64,000 nt of DNA, taken from positions 79,311,449-79,375,448 of the forward strand of contig NC_071355.1 in NCBI RefSeq assembly GCF_943734655.1, given 5' to 3'. This document shows positions 1-10,135 of the stretch, in pieces. The notes below the pieces were generated by a model that had not been told where the DNA came from, did not search any database, and saw nothing but the letters and a program-made list of their open reading frames with translations. The first letter of the stretch is position 1. Each line of letters opens with the position of its first letter. The stretch comes from Sabethes cyaneus (Eukaryota; Arthropoda; Insecta; Diptera; Culicidae). The translations under genes and the position numbers were made by a program.

Positions 1-3000
1 GCTTTCTTTTTTAATTCTCTAGCCAAACAAACTGCAAACAACGATCCACAGTGTTGTCCCCATCAGAAGCATAACATTGATTAATGGTCTTTACAAGCTA
101 ACACTGTAAACAAACCATTAATTCAGCTAATATCGCCGTCACATTAACACCGGGTCCTCGAAAGCTCGCTGTCCACAACACGGCTGCCGCTTTTCATTGT
201 GCCACGAAGGTCCGAAAGGTAAACAAAATATATAATCCCCATTAAACGCACTCGACAGGCCGAAGCCAAATGTCGGCCGATTGATACCGGCTTACTGGTT
301 CGATCACATTGTATAGAAGAGGGTCACTTTTAATTTCGCAGCGAATAAATGCCTGTTTTCTCGAGAACGAAAACCTAAATTCCTACCGAATGATCAATAA
401 ACTGAAAGTAATGGTTCCAAACTGTCTAGCCCGCAGATTCTTTTCAGTAATTCAACCCGGGATTCGTATACCTCGAGTTTAGAATGTGGCGATAGTTATA
501 ATTTGTGTTTTGTTCAGTCTATAGAAAAAAGTTAATTTATTATCATATAGCTCAAACGCTTTGTCGGCAAAACTGATCCAGAAATACACAAGGTTTCATT
601 TCCAAAGATCAACTTTGTATTCAACAACTGCTGTTTGTCTGCCAGTTTGTCTGGCGCGGCCAATTCAGCCTGATTGTTGTGAATGAATTGTACTTTTTCC
701 TGTGATCTTCTGATCTCTATTCGTTTGCAGCTCGGCAAAAAAACGATTTTTACACTCTAAACAAATAGCTACCATCGATCGGATCGGTGCAGGTACCTGG
801 CTAAGGACTCCTCCGTCGTGCTTCTCATTCATGGAATACAGAAGGTGTTCATTCAGTCCCTTCGTTCTACTTTTTGTTTTCTTTTTCGTATTGATGTAAA
901 CGCATTACCTGTATTACAGAAATACAAAATAATAGCATTGCACATTAACTTTTAAATGTGATCCGAAAATACAAGCAAACGGGGCTACTCGCTGTGCGTG
1001 GTGACAAAACCCCCACCGCAGGAGGTTTCACCTAGGCCCTAAAGAGACAGGTTTGTCCCTCCTGTGGTTCGCTTCCCAGTGTGATTCTGGAGTGTTCAGT
1101 ATCTACCGTCGGATTCGAATGTCGAAACGCTACGGTTCAAGTGCGAATTTGAAAAGAATGTTAGATTTTGAATGACAATTTTTTAGAAAAAAAAACCTAC
1201 ACTTGCGTAGCATCGAATTGTTGGTCAGCAAGCGTGGGACCGTCATCTTAGGAAATTTCATGCACAATTTACTCGTTACCTTTCTAACGAGAATATTTGG
1301 GTACGTACTTGGATTCTGTAATAAGTCTATCAATACTTTTACAATCTTAATTTCTTGACATCTTTTCGGAGCGATTATTTTCAGGACGCCCGAACCTTTA
1401 TTTTTTATTTTCATTATTGAAAATTCTGAAAAATTTTACAAAATTTTGACAACACCAAAGCGAACGATCAGAATTCTGGTAAACTTAAAATGATATGTTC
1501 TCTAAATCCGAGTTATTAGTATTTCTTGTAAAGAAATTTAATGATATTTCTCCATTTTCTATCTACTTCTATGAAGTGTCAGTATAAAAATAAATAGACA
1601 GTAAATAGTAGACAGTAGTAATAATTTATCCTAAATACTTCCCATATGGTTTTAGAAACTCATATATTTATTCACTATCTGCCTAGTGCTACTGGCTTGA
1701 AATTGCTGAAAACGAACAAAATAAAATCATATCCTTAAGGGCCACATTAACGGCACATAGCCGGCTGACAAGCGTGATCAATTCGATTTGATATCATTTT
1801 ACAATTTTAATGAAATTTGTTTGTTATCCTAATTTCACCACTAATTGGATTAAACCTACAACCAATTATCGGCGCACCTCAAACACACCGCTGCTGCTGA
1901 CTGTTAGCTGCTGGCTGCTGCTCAGCCGGTATGGGTTCGTGTTTATTTTCAGAAGGAATGATTAAGGACTTTTTCTTTGTTCGATGTTTCCCCGTCCCGG
2001 TGAAGGTGAAGTACGGCGATCAGTTATCGAAGAAGGGACGAAAGTGCCAACCTAAACATGTTTTTTCTCGCCCGTTCTAGAAACGCTTATTCCTGGAAAA
2101 AAGAAAACGGATGAGAATAAGCATTATATTATTGGGTTAAATAGTACAAATTTTAGATAATCGAAAGATAATTATTAAAGAAAAATTTTGTTTAAAGCCT
2201 TAAACTAGCTTAGTTATCGAAGGCAACTCGCTGCACTGCACCGCTAACGAAAGCAGTAACCGTTCGAAACTAAATTCCGGCAACTTGCACGTCTCGCTGT
2301 GTCGCTAATAAGGTTTAAATTTTACGGTTTTCTGATAAACAGCATCAGTTTGGTTCCCTGTTGTTCCGAGTGTGGACAATGCAGAAAGCAGCATATCTCG
2401 CATGTTCCTGGTTCTCAGGGCGACAAAGACGCACACTCAGCTGGAAACCGACAGTCACAGGCAACGGAGTGATTCACTTCGAATCTAAATGACGATTTCT
2501 CCGGCTGAAGTGCAATAAAACTGATGGAGAGGTCCGACCGTTTGAAGTAGGTTTTACCCCCTAGAGCCTTTAATAGAAGTAAACTCGACTCTGTCGCATG
2601 GTAAATTGGTTGGAACGAGTCTTGAAACAAGAAGCATGCAGTTTTCCTTGATGAAATAGGGATAAATGGATCTGAAGTCCTGGATTGAGCAATTTTTTGT
2701 TTTGATTGCTATTTTATTACATCATTTGGGACAAACTCAGCAAGAAACTGTCACCCAATACAAACTCACCAGTAGTGACAGACAGAGAACATGTTAAGGG
2801 GTGAAAATCAGCAAGACCACAGAACAATGATTCCATACTTTTGAACGGGTCACAAGAAATTGTGGGAAGAAGAAATTTACGGGTTTTGCTATACAAATGA
2901 AAACATTTTCCCAAAGTACCAATCCGTCTTCCCTGCTCAACTGGTGACCTTTTCTAACTGACAAAAAACGGATGCTGCACAAAGCAACGTTCTCTTACCA

Positions 3001-3521
3001 CTTCCCGTGTGCATTTGAAGCCTATTAGCAGCCCATTAAATCCCACAAGAATCGAGCTTTCCACAAAAGGATTTTAGCTTACGCCAAAGGAAGGAAGAAC
3101 GAAGCCACCGGCAATGCTACAAAATGAAATGGTCAATTTCATTTCCTGTCTTTGCAGGAAAAGAAATGAGAATAAAAACCGAATGGATATGCGGAACCTA
3201 AAAGAGATAAGAAAGAGCATCTTGAAATGTACATCAACAATTGGCAAAAGATAAGTAAGATTTTAAATTTGACATTAATCCGCTTAGAATGTCTTCATCG
3301 ATGTTTTTCGTTGTTGTTCATTTCAGGATAATGCAAAATGCGTTCTCAATAGGTGATGTGCATGTGGATTTTTTTTCTTAACTAAATAATCAATCCAAAT
3401 TAAACTTGAATCTTGATCTTTTGTTGACATTTTAGTGTTTGTGATTGATACCGCCAGTCGCACGAGCTGATTGTTTCAATTCAAAAACTTAGTTTACCAC
3501 ACAGACGGCAATAAAAAAGCA
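1..3521. other. No gene recognised (left edge)
   Basis: I see no exon-like or transposase-like translation in this AT-rich stretch. Open frames are under 100 codons, lack family resemblance and overlap on both strands. A short CTG-rich patch at about 1890-1930 (repeated GCTGCTG) is the only compositional feature. It could be intron or intergenic DNA of a gene outside the window. Confidence 0.6.
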
Positions 3522-3880
3522 TATTAATATTTTTTTTGAAACGATGGTTCTACAATTGATTAAGGGACGGTAGGGGAAAGAAATGAAAATTTTTTGGTGA
3601 AGGAGGGGGAAGAGCGGAAAGGAAGGGGGGGGTATTGGTAGCTATGCTTGACAAGTAGTCATTTTGACTCCTACCTTTTGTCCAATGCTGGAAGGTACAT
3701 GAGTCGAACCAAGCTGTAATCTGAGATTATAACCGGATTCGACCCCACAACACCCTCCAGGGCATGTGGTTCGCTGGTACTTGTACCTTTGAACCATAGA
3801 GGCGCTGGAAAATTTTCATTTCTTTCCCCTACCGTCCCTTCATCAATTGTAGAACCATCGTTTCAAAAAAAATATTAATA
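3522..3880. mobile_element. Palindromic MITE, family J copy 1
   Basis: The two ends form an inverted repeat of about 70 bp that is almost perfect. The left arm begins TATTAATATTTTTTTTGAAA and runs through GGGACGGTAGGGGAAAG; the right arm is its reverse complement ending at 3880. The interior has no open frame and carries a tRNA B-box-like string (GGTCGAATCC on the minus strand). A second copy lies at 9695-10135 and a right-arm remnant at about 51575-51726. It is a non-autonomous element by size and structure; its superfamily is unknown because target duplications are obscured by the AT-rich flanks. Confidence 0.8.
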
Positions 3881-4094
3881 TATGTATGACCTCATTCCAA
3901 GGTCAAGACTAAAATCTTGAGATTAGTCTAAAAAGCATATTGCCTAACTAAATAGAAGCGAACAACGCGATTTTAAAGAGCTTTCACTGCACCAGATTAC
4001 TTGTTCACGACTAGAATGCAATCTAGAATGCTGCGAAGCTGTGAGAAAGCTAATTCTGATTTCCCCAATTTTCTCCGACAATGGTAGAGAGTCT

Positions 4095-4478
4095 GATTGA
4101 ACACGAAAAAATTCGGACTCTGATCAAGAATTCTTCTCTACTGTACTGTACTGTACTGTAAGAGGCATTGTTTTCTCTGGAGCCTCTTCTTAACATATAT
4201 TGTGTTTTCGACAAATTGGATTGTAACCCAATTCTCCTAGCCTCCGTTTTTAGTCTGGCGTAGATTGCCTCTGCCGTTCCACGGTTTCTAGTAATGATGT
4301 CGAGGTCGTCTGCAAAGGCTAGGAGTTGGCTACTCTTGCTGAAGATCGTTCCTCTCGTTTCGATGCCTGCTCACCGGATCACACCTTCAATAACGATGTT
4401 GAATAGCCTGCAGGATAGTCCATCCCCTCGCCGTAACCCTCTGCGCGATTCAAAAGGATTCGCGAGTGCCCTCGAAAC
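4095..4478 (-). pseudogene. RTE-clade reverse transcriptase fragment (3' portion)
   Basis: The minus strand reads an RTE-type reverse-transcriptase core: NPFESRRGLRRGDGLSC, then a stop in place of a conserved Arg (GVIR*AGIETRG), then LLAFADDLDIITRN with the catalytic FADD box, then AEAIYARLKTEARRIGL and NLSKTQYML. It decays after about 4150 into a TACTG pentanucleotide repeat. The matching upstream part of the same element is at 5898-6290, also on the minus strand. The two are separated by a Jockey-clade insertion; joining them reads ...CYVRVSRALANPFES..., the expected order. It is a broken, non-functional copy. Confidence 0.85.
4139..4160. repeat. TACTG pentanucleotide microsatellite
   Basis: Four tandem TACTG/CTGTA units lie inside the decayed 3' part of the RTE fragment. 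Confidence 0.9.
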
Positions 4479-5897
4479 TCCCGATATCTCTGTGATTTAC
4501 ATTCGTTCCCTTGCTGACCGTACGTTCCCGTCCATTTGGAAGACTGCTAAAATGGTCCCAATTCACAAATCAGGAAGCATTTAACTCGTTGATAACTATC
4601 GTGGAATATCGATACTTTGTTGCCTTGCTAAAGTCTTCGAAACAGTCGTTCATCGTTTCCTGAGTAATGCTGAGCGAGTTTCAGCATGATTTCGTCGAAC
4701 GTCGTTCTACAACTACAAACCTAATGGCTTATACCAACACGTTGTTGCCTGCAGTTGAATCCCGTCGCCAAGTACCTTCTATTTACGTAGATTTTTCGAA
4801 GGCTTTCGACCTTGTTGCGCACACATTTGTAATCGACAAACTTACCCATCTAGGTTTCCCGAGTTGGATAGTTGAGTGGCTGGAATCATACCTCACCGGA
4901 CGAAAAGCTTTTGTACAGGTTGACCATGAAACCTCAACAACATTCAACGTCACTTCAGGAGTTTCTCAAAGGAGTGTACTGGGCCCGCTTATTTTTATTC
5001 TGTATGTAAACGACCTCGCATATCGGATACCATCCGGAAAATCATTCTTCGCTGACGACCTCAAAATCTTTCGGGTGATATCATCCGCCCAAGATTGCGC
5101 CGCCTTGCAAAGCTCAACTCTTGTTGTGGTGTGACGAAAACGGTATGGCTGTAAACATCAAGAAATGTAAGATAATACTTTTACTCGCTGCCTAACTACT
5201 ACTGAGTTCCCATACAAGATTGGCTCGACCGTCCTCGAACGGGTAAATTCCATGCGCGACTTAGGTGTGATTTTAGATAACAAACTGCGATTCAATGAGC
5301 ATGTAGCATTAACTGCTGCCAAAGCTTTTTCTATTCTGGGTGCCGTTCGCCGCCATACGGCGTTTATTACAGACGTATATACTCTTAAGTCACTGTATTG
5401 CTCATTGGTACGGAGTATACTTGAGTATGCAGCACGCATGTCGCACGCCCTCAAATTAGAACGAGTCCAAAAACATTTTATACGATTTGCCCTTCGTCAA
5501 CTCCCCTGGACTAACCCTACAGAGTTGCCTCCAAATACCTCACGCTGTTTACTGGTTAGCTTGGAAACATTCTCCGCTAGACGCAAAAGATTGCAACGAG
5601 TGTTTATTTTTGACATTCTCACAAACCGCAGCGACTGTCCATCATTACTTGTAAGCATAAATATAAATGCTCCAGCTCGCATTCTCCGAACTCATGATGC
5701 ACTTCTGTTAGGACTCAATAGGACAAACTATGGGTGCAGTAACCCATTCAGTGCCTGCATTCGTGCTTTTAACGTTGTCTACGATCAGTTTGACTTTCAT
5801 ATTTGTAAGAACGATTTTATAAATAGAATTAAGAATTTAACTTAAGCAACAGTCTGTACGAGTATTTTCGAAGACAAAGAATCAATAAATAAATAAA
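4479..5897 (+). mobile_element. 5'-truncated Jockey-clade LINE inserted into RTE
   Basis: The plus strand carries the C-terminal two thirds of a Jockey-clade reverse transcriptase in several frames. Segments in order are WKTAKMVPIHKSG and DNYRGISILCCLAKVFE (about 4535-4640), STTTNLMAYTN and YVDFSKAFDLV (4700-4815), SGVSQRSVLGPLIFILYVND (4960-5015), the catalytic SFFADDLKIF (5042-5070), then MRDLGVILDNKLRF (5252 on) and the C-terminal region through FDFHICKNDF to a stop at 5845. In-frame stops and at least two frameshifts (near 4584-4667 and 5134-5251) make it a dead copy. It ends in AATAAATAAATAAA, a typical short-repeat 3' tail. The left boundary is abrupt within the RTE sequence, so the copy is 5' truncated. 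Confidence 0.85.
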
Positions 5898-6290
5898 CGC
5901 GCACGTAGCACATAACTCGCTTCACGGTAGCTTTGATCAACCGCGTCAGTCTGTCCTGAAAACCATACTCGTGCGTTATCTGCCATCTCTTATCTGCCGA
6001 AGTCTGTCGTATAAAAATAGAAGGTCTAGTTTCGATAACGCCATGAGCACCCCGGCTCTGCTCTCACGGCATTATCTGCCATAGCTGTTCGCGCTCGACT
6101 GTTTCGTATGCTACCCTGAAATTCACAAATATACGGGGTGGGTACGGTGTACTCCCGACACTTCTGAAGGATTTGTCGGTGAGTAAAAAGTTGATCCGTA
6201 GTAGCACGGGCTCCCATAAAGCCCGAATAGCAAAGGGTGTCCCACATCAGAATGCTGAGGAAAAAACGCTGTAGAAAATTACCCATTGAG
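5898..6290 (-). pseudogene. RTE-clade reverse transcriptase fragment (5' portion)
   Basis: The minus strand reads GARATTDQLFTHRQILQKCR (near 6160-6220), the RTE motif normally written GRSTTDQLFTLRQILEKCRE. After a frameshift it continues FVNFRVAYETVER, then QITHEYGFQDRLTRLIKATV and KRVMCYVR up to the junction at 5898. It continues in sense at 4478 beyond the inserted Jockey copy. Confidence 0.8.
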
Positions 6291-6373
6291 TATTTTCTCT
6301 TGGAAACTTGGGTAGAAGTAGTGTAGAGTGTATTGTTTACACCGTATTTTCATCGCTGTCAGTTTTTTGAAAG

Positions 6374-6760
6374 TTGGAAAAAATGGCGTCACCCGTAAAG
6401 CAACGTCGCGAATTAATTTTGCGCAAGCACCTGGAAAATCCTCAACTCTCCCATCGGGACATCGGGAAACAACTCGGAACCGTGCAGTCAACGGTGTGTC
6501 GCGCGGTTAAACGTTTTTACGAAACTCTGAGCATCAAACGGAATGAGAAATGCGTTCAGAATGGATGTTCTATTAGTGATCAGGATCACAAACGTGTCGT
6601 GGAAGCCTTTAATGCGAATCCCAATGCTTCGGTCAGGGATGTGGCCAAAAAGTTGAATCTGTCCTAGTCTTTCGTCCAGAGAGCCAAGGAACGGGAGGGA
6701 CTGCATAGGTACAAAGTGCAGAAGGCTAAAAATAGTGACGAACGGCAAAATACAGTGGTA
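6374..6760 (+). pseudogene. ITmD37E-type transposase N-terminal fragment
   Basis: The translation from ATG 6382 gives an N-terminal DNA-binding region with two helix-turn-helix-like halves: LSHRDIGKQLGTVQSTVCRA (first) and NPNASVRDVAKKLNLS (second), followed after an in-frame TAG at about 6665 by SFVQRAKEREGLHRYKVQKA. This layout and the phrase GL-YKVQ match mosquito ITmD37E and Tc1/mariner-related transposases. No catalytic DD37E core follows; similarity is lost by about 6760. The C-terminal half of a similar protein lies at the other end of the window (63554-64000). Confidence 0.75.
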
Positions 6761-7129
6761 CGAAGCGAGTGGGGTCATGAAATTTTTATATATGGACTGA
6801 AACATGACGCTTTCGTAACTTTTGAAACTATCAACCAAGAAATTCATCAGAAGTAGTACCGTTCCAGTGAGAATTTGTCGCACAACGCCGGATGGCGAAA
6901 CTTTTTAGTTTAGTTTATTGTTTATTAATCAACAAGCTCAATTTAGTCCCAAATGATTGTCAGGTCGACATATAAATAGTCAAGGCGAATCAAGTGTGTA
7001 ATATGCTACAAACGTGTACAAATAGGTCTTAAAATAAATGTATATCCTTCGTGGTTTACCTCTCTCGAAAAAACCACGCGAATCTTCCGAGTATATAGTA
7101 CCTATCCGTCATGGCAAATGAAAGTCAGA

Positions 7130-7320
7130 TCGCCGATAGTGCCGTTCGTACTGAAATTAGTGCAACGAGGTAATCTCAATATTGCATTGTTCCGCAGCGC
7201 TCGTGGTTGAACATTTATGACAAGCTGTTTTAACCGCGCGGGGTAGGCAATTCTACCCTGTACGCTATTCGCAATAAGCTGTACTCTGGAGATAACCCTA
7301 TGAACACGGAGTGGTTCTAG
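7130..7320 (-). pseudogene. Jockey-like LINE C-terminal remnant
   Basis: The minus strand reads VQLIANSVQGRIAYPARL, then LVINVQPRALRNNAILRLPR and TNFSTNG. This resembles the C-terminal segment of Jockey reverse transcriptases (compare ININAPARILR and LNRTNYG in the copy at 5640-5740). It is short, and the flanking parts no longer align. Confidence 0.5.
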
Positions 7321-7666
7321 ATCGATCAGTGCACAGTCAGTGTTATAGTTACGATTCCAAACGGACGAACATTATTTCAGAACTGATCGCACTAGTTTGT
7401 CAGAGAAATTTTGCGCGATTCTAAAGATAAAGCTTAAGGACCTTGAGGCTTTGGCGGAAACATACGAGATATGATGCTTGTATCACAGAACATAATTGGA
7501 AGTAGAAATCCAAAAACGTACATGCTACTTTCTACAGATACTAGCGAACCTAGCGGTAGTGAGTCTTTTTTCCCACGAAAACACACGAACGCATACGAAT
7601 GCAGACGAAAGCATGTGAGATGTGAAATCTGCTATGCGATTGGCAGCGAGCGTTCTGCTTATACAT

Positions 7667-8089
7667 TGGACCCCCATTCGTTTGAACGATTTCTCATGCA
7701 AACTAACGGGGTTCGTTTTTAATTTGAACAACTAGCAACCCTAAATATGCTGAAACTTGTATGAACTGGCCGCCCTGCTCTTTGTTATTATTTTGGTGGT
7801 TTGATTTAGTCTCGATTAGTTGGTAGTTGCAAGCAGCGAATATGTTATTCTCCGATCGGATTTCTATCGTAATCGTAGGGAAACGAAATGTGAAACTGAT
7901 TAAACTAGGATTAAACACGCTACATCAGTATAAACAAATCGTGTTTATGTGCATTGTCTGTGAAGGCAAATGATGCCATGTTGTGAATGACATTTGAACC
8001 ATTTTTAATTTGCACATCGTGCAAACCAGCGGGGTTCAAATTAAAAAGTGTTCAGATTAAAAACGGTCAAACGAACAGGGGTCCACGGT
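7667..8089. mobile_element. Degenerate MITE with about 60-bp inverted ends
   Basis: The left end (GGACCCCCATTCGTTTGAAC) is matched in inverse by the right end (CGAACAGGGGTCCAC). Similarity extends inward through blocks resembling TTTTTAATTTGAAC and the core CGGGGTTC. No transposase frame is inside. The superfamily is unknown. Confidence 0.6.
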
Positions 8090-8139
8090 AAAACTATCAC
8101 GGTGAATTGGGATGGTCGCCATCATGTATTTTACAAACG

Positions 8140-8222
8140 AACAAATGTAAACAAACTGAATAAGAGTTATTTTCTGATGAACTAAGATAGAGGAAGAATC
8201 CCTCACTCGATTTGTTTGCTAC
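8140..8222. mobile_element. Degenerate copy of hairpin MITE family D
   Basis: The stretch AAATGTAAACAAAC...AAGAGTTATTTT...CCTCACTCGATTTGTTTG aligns with the inner part of the hairpin elements at 31292-31432 and 42849-42991 (reverse orientation). The outer arms are not recognisable. Confidence 0.45.
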
Positions 8223-9113
8223 TTTACTGCTAATCCTGTTATAGTGCTTACAATGCTGATTTGCGGCTGATTATCGACCAGAAGAATTTGGACAGAATTT
8301 TGAATGTCAATTTAATGCAGTTGGCAATCAAGAAGCTAATAAACAACAACGTGCAGTATAAAATGCCAGGTATGCTAATAAGCGGCTGATTTACTGCTTA
8401 TGTTAATGCTTATTTGTTGCCTGGGTATTATTGTAAAACAAGACCATTTTCCCTTTGTTTTCAGTGTGATGATAGCTCAGTTATAATGAAATCAAACAAT
8501 CCTGATCAACAAGATTGCAATCATTCAAAGTATGCTTTTAACTTTTCAAAACTGCTACCAATACTAACACCTTTCACAGCACAATTCCGAAAACCGGAAG
8601 GTATGATCATTTATCAAATATTTAGTACCGCCTGAAGTGTCAATTCATCATCGTACCGGGCAAATCAAGCAGTGAATCGCATGTAATTCCAGCTCACAAA
8701 ACCCACGAAAGGCCCTGCCTTAATTAGTTTACTTCCATAAGAAGCGAATCACTAAGCACCGGATGTAAGAAATGTTCCGACAGGGGACGGTCATACGGTC
8801 GACCAACTGCTTTTGGCCGGGACATTATAATGTGGCGATAAATGAGATTGCAAAAAAAACTCTGCACACTTTATCGAGATGCACTTCGCCATCATCAGTT
8901 AAGGAATATCGAATTATGGCTAACAATAAAACACGGCACCATATGAAGGAATATAATTATTATTAACATTATTCTGTTCGACTCTATGAGTTGATCTGCT
9001 TTTGGTCGGAACTTGCCTGCTTTGAAATGAGAAAACGGCTCTATTGTGTGGGAGGTGATGCCTTTGAGTTCGGCACAGGAACATTTAGGCAGACGGTCGG
9101 AAGAACCAATCTT

Positions 9114-9684
9114 TCAATTTCGGAAATATGAATGACCAAAGAGAAAATCGCCAGCAAATTGGCTTCGTATCTCTTGTTTGGTTTTTTTTTTTGGCTGGTT
9201 GCCCGACTCGGCTCGAAAAATCAGTATCACTTCCTTTGACGTAGGTCCGGAACGAATTGAACTAGGTTTGAACCACAAAAGAGCCGTACAAGAGAATGGG
9301 ATTAACTTGTCTACAGCTGAGTGGAACATTGTTGATCTTTGGGATAATCCAACGAGGAGCATGAAATTAAGAGCATCCCAAGAGCGTGTGGCCCATTTGA
9401 ATATGTCGAATGCAGGATATTGGAACGTCTGGTAATTTTTGCTTAACGGAAATCTTCCGATGCCGTTTGCATCCTTAGTAGCGAACAATGCCGTAAAGGA
9501 TACTGTAAGCTTGCTAATCTCAGCTATTCCTTGCAATGGTCTAAGTTTTTGCGATTTCGTTATATTTGCCTATAGGCACCCGATATCTTTTACATTCTTA
9601 ACTAAAATGAGGGGAAGATTCTGTACAGACGGTCAAATACTGAATTATTCTTTTACACTAGTCAACACGGTATTGGATTTGTAA
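9114..9684. other. Region open on both strands, unidentified
   Basis: On the minus strand a 140-codon frame spans 9114-9536. On the plus strand one frame is open from 9178 to 9684 apart from a single TAA at 9433. The minus product contains FKWATRSWDALNFML and LIPFSCTALLWFKPSS; the plus product contains GYWNVW and NGNLPMPFASLVANNAVKDT. I do not recognise either family. Simultaneous openness over 350 bp in AT-rich DNA is unusual, so this may be a decayed coding segment of a transposable element, with one strand being a shadow of the other. I cannot tell which. Confidence 0.3.
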
Positions 9685-9694
9685 CAACTCATAA

Positions 9695-10135
9695 ATTGAT
9701 ATTTTTTGAAACGGTAGTTCTTTTACAATTGATGTAGGGACGGTGGAAGAAAGTAATGACATTTTAGAGTGAATGAGAAAGAGCGGAAAGGTGAGGGGGT
9801 TATAAGTAGCTATGCTTAAGAAGTAGTCGTTGTGACTCCTACCTTTTGTCCAATACTGGAAGCCCAACCCACCAGATGGTGGACTTTGAAAATACGTGAC
9901 GCGCTTAATAAGGCGGTTGTGCAGTCTCGTTTTGTCCAGTGCCTCTATGGTTCAAAGGTACATTAGTACCAACAAGCCACATGCCCTGGCGGGTGTTGTG
10001 GGTTTGAATCCGGTCGAATTCGATCCCCTCCCCCACTCAACTTTCCGCTCTCTCTCCTTCACTCTAAGACTTCATTACTTTCTTCTACCGTCCCTTCATT
10101 AATTGTAGAAGAACTGCCGTTTCAAAAATATTAAT
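9695..10135. mobile_element. Palindromic MITE, family J copy 2
   Basis: The inverted ends match those of the 3522-3880 copy: ATTTTTTGAAACGGTAG at the left, CTGCCGTTTCAAAAATATTA at the right, with GGGACGGT/ACCGTCCC about 40 bp in. The left subterminal block (AGAGCGGAAAGG, GTAGCTATGCTT, ACTCCTACCTTTTGTCCAAT) has the same orientation as copy 1. The central block with CTCTATGGTTCAAAGGTAC and GGTTTGAATCCGG is inverted relative to copy 1. Confidence 0.8.

Noticed and set aside
1880..1935. CTG-rich patch as a coding repeat
   Set aside because: No long frame runs through it and there are no flanking exon signals.
3707..3745. tRNA-like B-box strings (GGTCGAATCC, GGTTCGAATC) here and near 9995, 23215, 41125, 52780 and 55385
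   Set aside because: None is embedded in a foldable tRNA of the right length. They belong to SINE or MITE copies, so no functional tRNA gene is called.
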